A stretch of DNA of 59,997 bases from CAZQQN01 sp964549595 (lineage in GTDB: Bacteria; Bacteroidota; Bacteroidia; CAILMK01; CAYYUA01), in assembly GCA_964549595.1 (NCBI GenBank), contig CAZJWK010000007.1:1-59997 (forward strand), written 5' to 3'. Shown here piece after piece: positions 34,585-44,358 of the stretch (the first letter of the stretch is position 1; each line of letters opens with the position of its first letter). The notes beneath the pieces are model-generated. The model had not been told where the DNA came from. It saw only the letters and a program-made list of their open reading frames with translations, and did no database searches. Position numbers and translations under genes: made by a program.

Positions 34585-37500
34585 ATGAAAATTTTAAGCT
34601 TGAAAAGAAAAAAAATTCAATTAGCGTTTATTACCTTCCTCAGTGCATTTTTGATTCCTGATCAGGAAGCTAATGCCCAGCTAAAATTTATCCCTAATGA
34701 AGGTCAATGGCATAATAAAGTGGAATATCGGGCTCAATTAAGTCATGCTCGGTTTTTTCTGGAAGATAAAGGTTTTACCTATGCATTCCTGGATGGCGAA
34801 AAGGTTCAAAAGAGTCACAGAACCAAAGCCTTGAAAGGAGAAATTCCCGGACATGCGGTTAAAGTTCGTTTTAAGGGTGCTGATGAAGTAAGTAATTTTC
34901 ACGAAAAGCATCCTTCAGAAGAATACTATAACTTTTACCTTGGACGGGATCCTTCCGGTTGGGCCAGTCATTTATTCGCTTTTGACACCATTGTTTACAA
35001 CGACCTTTACCCCCATACGGATTTGGAGGTGACCAGCATTCAAAATAGTTTAAAATATAACTTCAGAGTCCGCCCTGATGGAAAAGCAGAAAACATAAAA
35101 TTAAAGTACCAAGGGGCTGACAATCTATCCCTTAAAGACGGCCATTTACAAATAAAAACTTCAGTAAACAAATTCAGGGAATTGGCTCCTAAGGCCTATC
35201 AATACATTAATGGTCAGAAGAAATTGATTCCCTGTCGATATGAATTAGAGGACAATGTGCTTTCTTTCGTTTTCCCGGAAGGCTACAGGGACGATAAGCC
35301 CTTGATAATTGATCCGAAAGTAATTTTTTCGACATTTTCTGGGTCCAACTCTGATAATTTCGGCTATTCCGGAACTTTCGACTCTTTGGGCAGAGCTTAT
35401 TCAGCTGGTACGGTGTTCGGTCCTAATTTTCCGGTTAGGGGAGGTCCTTTTCAGACAAGCTGGGGAGGAGGTGTTAGTGATTCATTCGTAGGCAGTGGAA
35501 ACGCCCGTGATGTCGGGATATTGAAGTATAATGATTCAGGGACTGATGCATTGTATGTGACCTATCTGGGGGGGAGCAAAAATGAAGACCCCCATAGCTT
35601 AATTGTCAATAGTGAACAAGACCTCTTGGTCTTTGGGAATACGGGGTCCGGGGATTTTCCAATGGCAGGCAATCCTTATCAGGATTCTTTAAGGGGCAAC
35701 TATGATATTTTTCTTGCTAAGATTTCTGAAGATGGGACCGTCCTTAAAAATTCCACTTTTCTCGGTGGCTCTGACCGGGATGGGTTAAACGGGATGCAAG
35801 TAAGGGGCGGAAATCGGTCGCCATTAGGATTTAACTATGGGGACTTATTCCGGGGAGAAGTAATTGTGGATTCCCAAGATCAAGTATTAATTGCCAGTAC
35901 CACAAAATCTCAAAATTTTCCGGCAACCAATGGGGCCTTTCAAACGCAATTTAAAGGAGGAAGTCAGGATGCTTGCATAGCCAAATTTAATAGCGACCTT
36001 AGTAAGCTAAAATATGCTTCTTTCTGGGGTAGTAAAAAGCAAGATGCCGGCTTTAGTTTAACGTTGGCCCCAAATGGTGATATCCTTTTCACTGGTGGCA
36101 CTGCCGGTAATAATTTTAGTCATTCCCTTAGTGGGTATCAGAAACAGAATAATGGGGGAACGGCGGAGGGTTACGTAATGCGTATCAAACCAAATTTCTC
36201 CAGCGTAGTCGCCTCTACCTTGCTTGGCACTAATGCTTATGATCAATCTTACTTTGTACAAACTGACCGAAAAGGAGATGTGTATATAACCGGTCAAACC
36301 AAAAGCAATGCTTTTCCGACTAAAAATGCGAACTATACTACCAATAAAGGGAAGCAATTTGTTTCAAAATTTAATCCAGACCTGGATTCATTGTTGTTAT
36401 CCACTACTTTTGGGTCCGGTAAGCGAAAGGCTCCATCCCTTTCACCCGCAGCATTCTTAGTGGATCAGTGCGGGCGAATATTCTTTTCCGGTTGGGGAGG
36501 GGGTTCCAATTACCAGGGTTTTACAGATGGGTTGGATGTTACTAATAATGCTTTTGATACCACTACCGATGGATCTGATTTTTATCTGGCTGTCTTTGCC
36601 AAAAATATGGATAGGTTGTTGTATGGTACTTATTATGGTGGCCAGAAAAGTTTTGAGCATGTAGATGGTGGAACCAGCCGGTTTGATGAAAATTCGATTG
36701 TTTATCAATCGATATGTGCCGGTTGTGGTGGTTTTTCAGACCTTCCAACTACGCAAAATGCTTGGAGTACCGTCAATAACGGTACCAGGCCTGATGGAGA
36801 TACCACAGGTTGTAACAATGCCCTGTTAAAGCTTAAATTGGATGTTGAGGATCTATTTGCGAAGATGAATGTTCCTGAAACTTCTTGCAAAAAAGAGGCT
36901 GTGAAGTTCAAGAATAATTCCGATTTTGGTAAAAGTTATTTATGGTATTTTGGAGATGGAGACACTTCCCACAATAAAAACCCCTCTCACAAATATGGCC
37001 AAACCGGTAAATACCAGGTGACCTTAGTGGCTAAAAACAAATTTTCCTGTAAGTACAGGGATACGGCAACCGATTCCATTACCATTTACTCTGATGCGGG
37101 AGCCAAAATAACCAGTGATACGGGTGAGTGTAAAAACGTTCGGGAATTTTCCTATCAAGGGGCTTACGGTAACACTTTCCTTTGGAAATTTGGAGATTCA
37201 AGCCAAAAAGATACCAGCAAAAGCCCTGTTCATGTGTACGATGATACAGGCACTTATCGGGTCCGTTGCATTGTGGATTCTGGTACTGACTGTGCCGATA
37301 CAGCCTATGATACGGTTACCATAAAGCAGGTTTCCAGGCCTGATTTTAATTTTTCAATAGACACTTGCAAGGGGGCTGTAACTTTTATCAATCAAACCCA
37401 AAATGCGGATCAATACCTATGGAAATTTGGTGATGGGAGAGATAGTTTTCAGCGAAAAAAAGATACTTTAACCCACCTGTATAATTATTCGGATACTTTT

Positions 37501-39750
37501 GAGCCTGCTTTAATTACTGATACCCACAAGACTTGTACTGATACGGTTAAAAAACGTTTTACCTTAAAATCCCCCGATGGGAAATTTGACTACGTGATTT
37601 CCGATTCTTGTCAATTCCGGGTTAGGTTCATCAATCATTCTGCCTTTGCGGATACCCTCACTTGGTACCTGAACGGTGATACTCTGAAATCAGTAAAGGA
37701 TACACTCAGTCATGATTTCCCCGGGCCAGGGCTTTATGATGTCACTTTGATGGTTCAGGGCACACGGAATATTTGTTCGGATACCATAGATAAGCAATTA
37801 ATTTTAGATACGTTGCCGCATGCCGGGTTTGCTTACAATAAGTCCCTATGCGCCTCTTCCATAAATGTGAATAGAAAGGATTCCAACACAAGCCATCTTA
37901 CCTGGGAGGTATTAGATACAGCAGGTCCTTATGATTCTGTGCATAAATCGTTGAAAAATCAACAACTTTTTATTCCGGAGCCTCGAAAACCCTTTATAGT
38001 TAGACAAGTAGCGGAGCCAAATTCCCAATGTGCGGATACCCTGGACAAAAAGGTAGAATTGGATTCGGCAGCAAATGCTGCTTTTGAATACCGCTTGGAT
38101 ACTTGCCAAAGAAAAGTGGTTTTTGACAACCAATCCACAATGAACATCAACTACCAATGGGATTTCGGTGATACCCGAAAAAGTTCAAAATTTGAACCCG
38201 TTCACGTATACAGTACTTCCTCCACTTTTGATGTAATATTAAAGACAAGGGATAAAGGCTGTAAAGATAGCGTTAAAAAACCTATAAATATTCCACTACA
38301 GCCCGATGCGGGTTTTACTTTTAATCAGTTTCAATGTTCCAATCGGGTCCGCTTTAATGATCAGTCTCGATTTGCCTCAGAAAAAATACTGAAATTTGGT
38401 GACGGAAAAGAAGTCTCAACAGGGGACACTACTCATTTTTACCAGGATACCGGCACTTTTAAAATAAGCATGATTGCCGAAGGACCTGGTAAGTGTATCG
38501 ATACGGCTAATAAAACACTGAAACTTGACAGTTTTGCGTTTGCTGATTTTAAGCAGGTAAAACCAAATTGTTCCGGTAAAGTAAAATTTACCATTCCAAG
38601 TGATTCCATTGGGGACTATAAATGGCGATTCGGGGATGGTTCCGGGTCCGATGCTCAATCACCGGTTCATTATTATAGCAATAGCGATACATTCCCTGTT
38701 CGTTTGATTCATAGAATGAATGGCTGTGTGGACACTGCTTATGACAGTGTGGCCAATTTGATACCCGATGCCGATTTTATTTTGAAAAGAGGATCTTGCT
38801 CACCCATTGTTCGGTTTAAAAACTATTCAGAAAATTTTGACAGGTTGCTTTGGACCTTTGACGATGGCGATTCAAGCAGAAAAAAAGAGCCAATTAAAGA
38901 GTACGGGGATACAGGTACCTACGAAGTCAGGTTAATTGTCTCCCAAAATGGAGGCTGTAAAGATACAATGAAGAAAATCGCTGGGTTACCGGATTTCGTT
39001 AAGGCCCGTTTTGACATCAATAAATTTGATTGTGAGCCTTCTGTCACATTTAAAAGTGAAACAGCAAGAGCCGATTCGGTTATTTGGTTGGGTTTAAATG
39101 GCATAAATCAAAATGGTAAAACAGATTCTTTTACCTACGATTTTGAACAAGGCGGACAATATAGCGTTAGTTTGCTGGCTTTTAACGAAGAGTGCTCAGA
39201 TACTTTTACCAGGGAATTGAATGTGGATAGTTCAGTGAATGCGGATTTTGAGTTAAAACACGATTCTTGCATGGCTTGGGTTAAATTGGAGCAGAATTCT
39301 ACAGGGGCCAGGACGCATAAATGGTACTTTGGGGATGGTAATAATTCAACTAAGCCCAATCCAAAACATTTTTATCCGGGTAACGGTCATTACGAAATTA
39401 CTTATTTGGTCAATGAAGGATTAAAATGTACCGACACCCTAACCAAGGAAGTGGCGATCGAGGGAGCTTCTTTTGAGGAATTTGAAGTCCCCAATGTTTT
39501 TACACCCAATGGGGATGGCATTAATGACTTTTTTACAGTCGGGGGCTTGAATGGCTGCAAAAATTATTCAATGCACATCTACAACCGTTGGGGTCAATTG
39601 GTTTATGAATGGGAAGGGCAAGGTAATTTTCGCTGGGATGGTAAAGACCAGGGAAATGGGAACCCATTGGCAAGTGGGACTTACTATTATAAACTTAAAA
39701 CAAACAATTTTAAGAAAACAGGGACGGTCACTTTAATAAGAAACCCCTAA
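34585..39750 (+). CDS. Giant T9SS type B adhesin-like protein with eleven PKD-like repeats
   Basis: A 1721-residue surface protein. A signal peptide (ending ANAQ) is followed by a conserved N-terminal domain (about 30-250), then a beta-propeller-like region (about 260-760) with recurring TFLGGSDRDG/TYYGGQ-type SBBP repeats. From about 768 to 1620 there are eleven PKD-like repeats of about 77 residues, each with a WxFGDG-type loop. Each repeat carries one cysteine near its start and one in a C-x-D-T/S motif near its end. The C-terminus, from VPNVFTPNGDGINDFF at 1635, is the type B (CHU_C) T9SS sorting domain linked to gliding motility and surface attachment. It is a likely adhesin or glycan-binding protein. 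Confidence 0.92.
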   Translation: MKILSLKRKKIQLAFITFLSAFLIPDQEANAQLKFIPNEGQWHNKVEYRAQLSHARFFLEDKGFTYAFLDGEKVQKSHRTKALKGEIPGHAVKVRFKGADEVSNFHEKHPSEEYYNFYLGRDPSGWASHLFAFDTIVYNDLYPHTDLEVTSIQNSLKYNFRVRPDGKAENIKLKYQGADNLSLKDGHLQIKTSVNKFRELAPKAYQYINGQKKLIPCRYELEDNVLSFVFPEGYRDDKPLIIDPKVIFSTFSGSNSDNFGYSGTFDSLGRAYSAGTVFGPNFPVRGGPFQTSWGGGVSDSFVGSGNARDVGILKYNDSGTDALYVTYLGGSKNEDPHSLIVNSEQDLLVFGNTGSGDFPMAGNPYQDSLRGNYDIFLAKISEDGTVLKNSTFLGGSDRDGLNGMQVRGGNRSPLGFNYGDLFRGEVIVDSQDQVLIASTTKSQNFPATNGAFQTQFKGGSQDACIAKFNSDLSKLKYASFWGSKKQDAGFSLTLAPNGDILFTGGTAGNNFSHSLSGYQKQNNGGTAEGYVMRIKPNFSSVVASTLLGTNAYDQSYFVQTDRKGDVYITGQTKSNAFPTKNANYTTNKGKQFVSKFNPDLDSLLLSTTFGSGKRKAPSLSPAAFLVDQCGRIFFSGWGGGSNYQGFTDGLDVTNNAFDTTTDGSDFYLAVFAKNMDRLLYGTYYGGQKSFEHVDGGTSRFDENSIVYQSICAGCGGFSDLPTTQNAWSTVNNGTRPDGDTTGCNNALLKLKLDVEDLFAKMNVPETSCKKEAVKFKNNSDFGKSYLWYFGDGDTSHNKNPSHKYGQTGKYQVTLVAKNKFSCKYRDTATDSITIYSDAGAKITSDTGECKNVREFSYQGAYGNTFLWKFGDSSQKDTSKSPVHVYDDTGTYRVRCIVDSGTDCADTAYDTVTIKQVSRPDFNFSIDTCKGAVTFINQTQNADQYLWKFGDGRDSFQRKKDTLTHLYNYSDTFEPALITDTHKTCTDTVKKRFTLKSPDGKFDYVISDSCQFRVRFINHSAFADTLTWYLNGDTLKSVKDTLSHDFPGPGLYDVTLMVQGTRNICSDTIDKQLILDTLPHAGFAYNKSLCASSINVNRKDSNTSHLTWEVLDTAGPYDSVHKSLKNQQLFIPEPRKPFIVRQVAEPNSQCADTLDKKVELDSAANAAFEYRLDTCQRKVVFDNQSTMNINYQWDFGDTRKSSKFEPVHVYSTSSTFDVILKTRDKGCKDSVKKPINIPLQPDAGFTFNQFQCSNRVRFNDQSRFASEKILKFGDGKEVSTGDTTHFYQDTGTFKISMIAEGPGKCIDTANKTLKLDSFAFADFKQVKPNCSGKVKFTIPSDSIGDYKWRFGDGSGSDAQSPVHYYSNSDTFPVRLIHRMNGCVDTAYDSVANLIPDADFILKRGSCSPIVRFKNYSENFDRLLWTFDDGDSSRKKEPIKEYGDTGTYEVRLIVSQNGGCKDTMKKIAGLPDFVKARFDINKFDCEPSVTFKSETARADSVIWLGLNGINQNGKTDSFTYDFEQGGQYSVSLLAFNEECSDTFTRELNVDSSVNADFELKHDSCMAWVKLEQNSTGARTHKWYFGDGNNSTKPNPKHFYPGNGHYEITYLVNEGLKCTDTLTKEVAIEGASFEEFEVPNVFTPNGDGINDFFTVGGLNGCKNYSMHIYNRWGQLVYEWEGQGNFRWDGKDQGNGNPLASGTYYYKLKTNNFKKTGTVTLIRNP

Positions 39751-39882
39751 AAAGCAAGTTTTTCTGACCCTTAGGGGGCTTAAGTGATTTTTAGCACTAA
39801 GGAACAAAAATTTATGGCTTAAATTTTGTTTTTTTAAGGTAAGAATCTGACTTCTATTGTTTCAATTAAAAAAAACGGCTGT

Positions 39883-40215
39883 ATGGGAAGAAAGAAAAAA
39901 AAGGATAAGGAAAATAAGAACGATGCCAATGTTCACAGTGACCTGGAGGGTCTTGAAATCAACATCAATCCCTTTGGAGAGATTGAGACCAATTATGACA
40001 TCCAAAAAATCAATGAATTCCTTAATAAGAATGTATCCGATAAAAAATTAAAGGAAAGGGAAGAGCTAAAGAAAAAAGGGCTCTCGATGGATGATCCTGA
40101 GCGTGTGGAACAGGAAAAACGAAAAACCAAGAAAACCAAAAGCTCCTCCGATAAATCTAAAGAAGAAAAGAAAAAAGATAGCAGTGGTAACCAAGAAGAG
40201 GAAGGAGAAAAATAG
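39883..40215 (+). CDS. Highly charged small protein, unknown function
   Basis: A 110-residue protein, about half Lys, Glu and Asp, with basic ends and a short ordered-looking middle (LEGLEININPFGEIETNYDIQ without a break, then a helix). It lacks a signal or membrane segment. I recognise no family. The codon pattern and the conserved-looking middle suggest a real protein, perhaps nucleic-acid binding or an assembly factor. It precedes the B12-binding gene by 82 bases, with a promoter-like box between, so co-regulation is not certain. Confidence 0.6.
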   Translation: MGRKKKKDKENKNDANVHSDLEGLEININPFGEIETNYDIQKINEFLNKNVSDKKLKEREELKKKGLSMDDPERVEQEKRKTKKTKSSSDKSKEEKKKDSSGNQEEEGEK

Positions 40216-40297
40216 CTGAAACGGGAAGAGTTAATCCTGCATAAACCCTAATTTTGCATAAGGAAAGGCATTTTTAACCGTTTCCAAACCAACTACC

Positions 40298-40705
40298 ATG
40301 GAGCGTCCCATCAGAGTCCTTGTAGGCAAGGTTGGCCTTGATGGCCATGACAGAGGAGCTAAAGTTATCGCTACTGCTCTCCGAGACGCAGGCATGGAGG
40401 TTATCTACACGGGTTTGAGGCAAACTCCCGAAATGGTTGTCAATGCAGCACTTCAGGAAGATGTCGATGCCATCGGTATCAGTAGTCTTTCAGGCGCCCA
40501 CATGACAATTTTTCCGAAAATAATTGAACTCATGAGGGAAAAAGGCCTTCATGACGTTTTATTAGCCGGTGGAGGTATTATTCCTGAAGAAGACAAAAAA
40601 AAGTTAGAAACAGAGGGGGTAAATAAAATTTTCCCGCCAGGTACTTCCACTCAGGAGATTATTGATTACATAAAGCATTGGGCAGAAGTTAACCGGGAAT
40701 TCTGA
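40298..40705 (+). CDS. Free-standing cobalamin-binding domain (acyl-CoA mutase small subunit)
   Basis: A 135-residue protein equal to the C-terminal B12 domain of methylmalonyl-CoA mutase. It has the DGHDRG motif with the cobalt-ligating H17, the SSLSGAH loop near 62-68, and the AGGGIIPEED segment that lines the nucleotide tail. Such free domains act as small subunits of isobutyryl-CoA, hydroxyisobutyryl-CoA or methylmalonyl-CoA mutases, with the catalytic TIM-barrel on another gene. That larger subunit is not in this window. The crotonase gene follows at 26 bases. Confidence 0.92.
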   Translation: MERPIRVLVGKVGLDGHDRGAKVIATALRDAGMEVIYTGLRQTPEMVVNAALQEDVDAIGISSLSGAHMTIFPKIIELMREKGLHDVLLAGGGIIPEEDKKKLETEGVNKIFPPGTSTQEIIDYIKHWAEVNREF

Positions 40706-40730
40706 ATAAACCTTTAAAAATGTCATCAAA

Positions 40731-41510
40731 ATGGAGTTTGAAAACCTTTTATTGGAAAAAGATCAAGGAATTGGTACAATAAAAATAAACCGCCCCAAAA
40801 AATTAAATGCCCTGAACATTCAAACCCTCCAGGAAATCGGAAAAGGTGTAAATCATTTTCTGGAAGATGAATCAATAACTGCCATTATAATCACAGGAGA
40901 GGGTGAAAAAGCGTTTGCAGCTGGTGCCGATGTTGCGGAATTTTCAGATTTCAATCAATCTGAGGCTAAGGAAATGGCTCAGAATACCCTTTCCATCCTA
41001 AACGATCTGGAAAATGCCCCTAAGCCTATTTTAGCAGCCATAAACGGTGTTGCGCTTGGGGGTGGCTGCGAACTTGCCATGGCCTGTCATTTAAGAGTCG
41101 CTACCAGTAATGCCCGTTTAGGTCAGCCGGAAGTAGGATTAGGACTGATTCCCGGTTATGGCGGGACCCAACGGTTGACTCAACTGGTTGGAAAAACAAA
41201 AGCCCTTGAATTTCTGCTTACAGGGGATAAAATAACCGCAGCCCAGGCTGAGAATATGGGTTTGATTAACCATATGGTGGAACCCGGCGAGATGATGGAT
41301 TTTTGCTACAACTTAATCGGGAAAATAAAGAAAAACTCTCCAATGGGTATTTCTAAAATAATAAAAAGTGTTAATGATTATTACCGGGAAGCTGTGGATG
41401 GCTTTGAAACAGAAACCCATGAATTTGCTTCAAGTTTTGGAACCCATGACTTTAAAGAAGGGGTAAATGCATTTTTGAATAAAAAAGAACCCGACTTTAA
41501 AGGAAAATAA
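40731..41510 (+). CDS. Enoyl-CoA hydratase / crotonase family protein
   Basis: A 259-residue crotonase. Both catalytic glutamates of the hydratase are present at the right distance: E114 in GGGCELAMACHLR and E134 in GQPEVGLGLIPGYGG. The oxyanion-hole segment FAAGADVAEF is also standard. It hydrates 2-enoyl-CoA to 3-hydroxyacyl-CoA in fatty-acid or amino-acid degradation. The neighbouring B12 domain points to acyl-CoA rearrangement, and a 3-hydroxyacyl-CoA dehydrogenase lies at 49682. A terminator follows at 41552. Confidence 0.93.
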   Translation: MEFENLLLEKDQGIGTIKINRPKKLNALNIQTLQEIGKGVNHFLEDESITAIIITGEGEKAFAAGADVAEFSDFNQSEAKEMAQNTLSILNDLENAPKPILAAINGVALGGGCELAMACHLRVATSNARLGQPEVGLGLIPGYGGTQRLTQLVGKTKALEFLLTGDKITAAQAENMGLINHMVEPGEMMDFCYNLIGKIKKNSPMGISKIIKSVNDYYREAVDGFETETHEFASSFGTHDFKEGVNAFLNKKEPDFKGK

Positions 41511-41551
41511 CCTAAAAGAGCGGATTTTTTAAAACCTATCGCCAAGTTAAG

Positions 41552-41586
41552 AGGCTGACTTCAAACTTTAAAAGTCAGCCTTTTTT
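41552..41586 (+). terminator. Rho-independent terminator after the crotonase gene
   Basis: AGGCTGACTT pairs with AAGTCAGCCT around a short loop and is followed by a T run. It ends the B12-domain and crotonase transcript. Confidence 0.85.
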
Positions 41587-41616
41587 AATGGTTGGCTAAA
41601 TTTTCAAAAAGTTTTC

Positions 41617-42279
41617 ATGCTTGAATTTTTTAAAAAAGCAAAGACATTCTTTCTGCCTTATTTGCTTTTTGTTTTTCTTGGGTTAATGGCTTTGGTGTTT
41701 TTGGATGATAAGGGTGCTATAGTGCTCTGGATAAATGACAATAGCCAAATTGTTTGGGATTGGCTTTTTTCATACATCACAATATTAGGCAATGGTTGGA
41801 CTTTAGGAATTGCCGCCCTTTTATTGCTACTATATCGGTATAAATGGGGTTTGGCTGCTATATTGGCTTTCGGGGTTCAAGCGGGGATTGTTCAAGGGCT
41901 AAAAAGGTTTGTTTTCTCGGAAATGCTAAGGCCGAGTCAATTTTTTTCCGAGCTATCCAATATTCACTTAGTGAAAGGGGTTGAAGTTTGGGGTTATTAT
42001 TCTTTTCCTTCCGGTCATAGTAGTGCTGCTTTTTGTTTATTTTGTTTATTGTCCCTTTGTATCAAAAAGCCGGGTTTGCAACTATTAAGCTTTATTTTCG
42101 CTTTTTTGGTGGGCTTTTCCAGAATGTACTTATTTCAGCATTTTTTTCAGGATGTGTGGGTAGGGTCAATGATCGGTGTTGTGGTAGCAGTGACTGTTTA
42201 TTACCTCTTATTGGAAAAGACTCCTGGTTTTCTTAAGGCAAGAAATTGGTGGGACCGAAAAGGATTGCTTGTTAGGTGA
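41617..42279 (+). CDS. PAP2-family membrane phosphatase
   Basis: A 220-residue protein with five to six membrane segments and the type 2 phosphatidic acid phosphatase motifs: KRFVFSEMLRPSQFF (first), FPSGHSSAAF (second, with the catalytic histidine nearby) and SRMYLFQHFFQDVWVGSMIG (third). It removes phosphate from a lipid such as undecaprenyl pyrophosphate or lipid A. The following ArnT-like gene uses lipid-linked sugars, so a lipid-A or lipid-carrier role is plausible. Start is the ATG at 41617, 30 bases after the terminator. Confidence 0.9.
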   Translation: MLEFFKKAKTFFLPYLLFVFLGLMALVFLDDKGAIVLWINDNSQIVWDWLFSYITILGNGWTLGIAALLLLLYRYKWGLAAILAFGVQAGIVQGLKRFVFSEMLRPSQFFSELSNIHLVKGVEVWGYYSFPSGHSSAAFCLFCLLSLCIKKPGLQLLSFIFAFLVGFSRMYLFQHFFQDVWVGSMIGVVVAVTVYYLLLEKTPGFLKARNWWDRKGLLVR

Positions 42280-42321
42280 CATTTTTTCCAAGGGCTGCCT
42301 TAACCTAAAAGGCCTTTTATC

Positions 42322-44036
42322 ATGGATACTAAAAATCTGCCATACCTGATCATCTTTTTAGTTGCGGCCCTTCTTTTTTTACCATTCCTGGGTCAGGTGC
42401 ATCTTTTTGATTGGGATGAGATCAATTTTGCGGAATCCGCAAGGGAAATGCTTTTGACCGGCAATTGGACAAGGGTTATGGTGGATTTTCAACCGTTTTG
42501 GGAAAAGCCTCCCTTCTTCATCTGGCTTCAGGCATTGAGTATGAAATTGTTTGGAGTTGAAGCGTTTTCAGCCCGATTGCCTAATGCCATTTGTGGTATT
42601 TTTACTTTGATAATACTTTTCCGGATCGGGTATAAGCTGTTTGATAAATTTTTTGGCCTGCTTTGGGTGTTGGCTTATGCCGGTAGTTTTTTACCTCATT
42701 TTTATTTCAAATCAGGCATTATTGATCCCATTTTTAATTTGTTCATTTTCCTCGGGCTTTATTGGCTCATAAAAATGACAAGTCCGGAAGAAAGGACTTT
42801 AAAACAAACAAGGTATTACAGCATTTTAGCAGGAATATTTGTCGGTTTGGCTGTTTTAACAAAAGGCCCCGTTGGCCTGTTAATGCCTATATTGACCGGT
42901 TTGGGTTATTGGGCTTATTATCGTTTTATCTATGCGCATTATCACTGCTTTTGAACCAGAANNNNNNNNNNGTAGGCTTGTTTTTACTTTTTACCATTAT
43001 CGTATCCTCCGCCTGGTATGGTCTGGAGACTATTAAAAACGGGTTTTGGTTTTTAATAGAATTCATTGATTATCAAATTCATCTTTTGAGTCAAGAAGGT
43101 GCCGGTCATGGGGGGCCTTGGTACTACCATTTTGTTGTACTTCTGATTGGCTGTTTCCCGGCATCCATTTTTGCACTGGGTGGTCTTTATGACCGAACTA
43201 GCATTACTGCCATGCAAAGGCATTTTAAAATTGCGATGGTTTTTTTATTGGCAGCTGTGTTGATAACTTTTTCTATCGTAGAGACAAAAATTGTTCATTA
43301 TTCCTCTTTGGCTTATTTCCCGATTACTTATTTAAGTGCTCATTTCTGCTATCAGTTATTGAAAAGTAAGGTGGTCCATTGGCGGGCTTATCAAACGTTT
43401 TTGCTGGTTTTAATCGGAGGAGTGATGGCCATTGCTTTAAGTGTTTTACCATTTTTCGGAAAGCATCCTGAGTGGATCTTGCCTTATGTAGAAGGATCAT
43501 TTGCAAAGGGTAATCTCCAGGCTGATGTGTTCTGGAGCGGTTGGGAATCATTAATTGGGCTCTTTTATTTAGTTGTCATTGGGTTATCTACATTTTTTCT
43601 TTTGAAAAAGCAGTTTCGATTAAGGGGTATTGTTGCCTTATTTTGCGGAAGCATTTTGACTATTCAATTGGCAGTATATGTGTTTGTACCCAAAATTGAA
43701 AAATATACCCAAAATGCGGCAATTCAATTTTATAAAAACTTGCAGGGAAAAGATGTTTATGTGGAGGTTTTAGGGTTTAAGAGTTATGCGCACCTTTTCT
43801 ACAGTCGCAAAAAACCTGAGAACGCTTCAGAAAGAATAGATAAAAGTTATTTATTGAACGGCCCTATTCAAAAGCCAGCCTATTTTGTGGTAAAAAATCA
43901 TGACCTGAAGGACTATTTTCCATCAGCTAACCTTAAGTTATTGTACAGAAAAAATGGGTTTGTCTTTTTGAAAAGACCGGCAAAGGTTGATTCGAAAAGG
44001 AAGAAAAAGGAAACCGGAGAGGAAAAAGGGGGATAA
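42322..44036 (+). CDS. ArnT-like lipid-A or lipid-linked glycosyltransferase, interrupted by an assembly gap
   Basis: One gene split by ten N at 42962-42971. The 5' part (42322-42954, 210 residues) is a multi-pass membrane protein with the conserved DWDEINFAESAREML motif of the GT39/GT83 families. The 3' part after the gap holds the GHGGPWYYHF motif, more membrane helices and a basic soluble tail (RKKKETGEEKGG). The 5' part hits a stop at 42952 a few bases before the gap, and the 3' frame differs. This is probably caused by missing or poor sequence at the gap rather than a true mutation. It transfers a sugar from undecaprenyl phosphate to lipid A or a glycan. Confidence 0.85.
42962..42971. 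other. Assembly gap (ten N)
   Basis: A run of ten N inside the ArnT-like gene. Gap length in scaffolds is often nominal, so neither frame nor distance can be inferred across it. Confidence 0.99.
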
Positions 44037-44103
44037 AGCAGTAATGGGGGAGCGGAAAAGCTGCTTGGGGAAATTTAACCTCCCGGTTCCCTATTTTATG
44101 GAA

Positions 44104-44358
44104 TTAATTCGCTCGATCAATTAACACTTTATTAATTTCTGAATTCCCGTTTTTAGCTACTCTTAAAAAGTATGGCTGCCCTTTTAGCCGATTGTATGGA
44201 ATAAAATGGGTATGTGTGCCTTTTTTCAAAAACCTTGAATAATTATAAACCAAATCACCGGTCATGTCCAACAAACTAACTTCCAAGAATCCATCCTCTT
44301 CAAGGTTATAATTAAGGGCTAACTTATTTTCTTCTTTTACTTCCTGAACCATATTCAT
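44104..44358 (-). CDS. Orphan T9SS type A tail-like ORF
   Basis: An 84-residue protein whose last 65 residues look like a type A T9SS sorting domain: LEVSLLDMTGDLVYNYS, a GTHTHFIPYNRLKGQPYFLRV turn-rich part, and a terminal NKVLIDRAN. It has no signal peptide and no cargo domain in front. It may be the remaining 3' end of a deleted secreted-protein gene, or a free-standing small protein with this fold. The mobile repeats only 240 bases upstream make a deletion plausible. Expression is uncertain. Confidence 0.5.
   Translation of the reverse strand: MNMVQEVKEENKLALNYNLEEDGFLEVSLLDMTGDLVYNYSRFLKKGTHTHFIPYNRLKGQPYFLRVAKNGNSEINKVLIDRAN

Noticed and set aside
42322..44036. A real frameshift or phase-variable ArnT-like gene
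   Set aside because: The break coincides with a run of N, so the frame change cannot be trusted.
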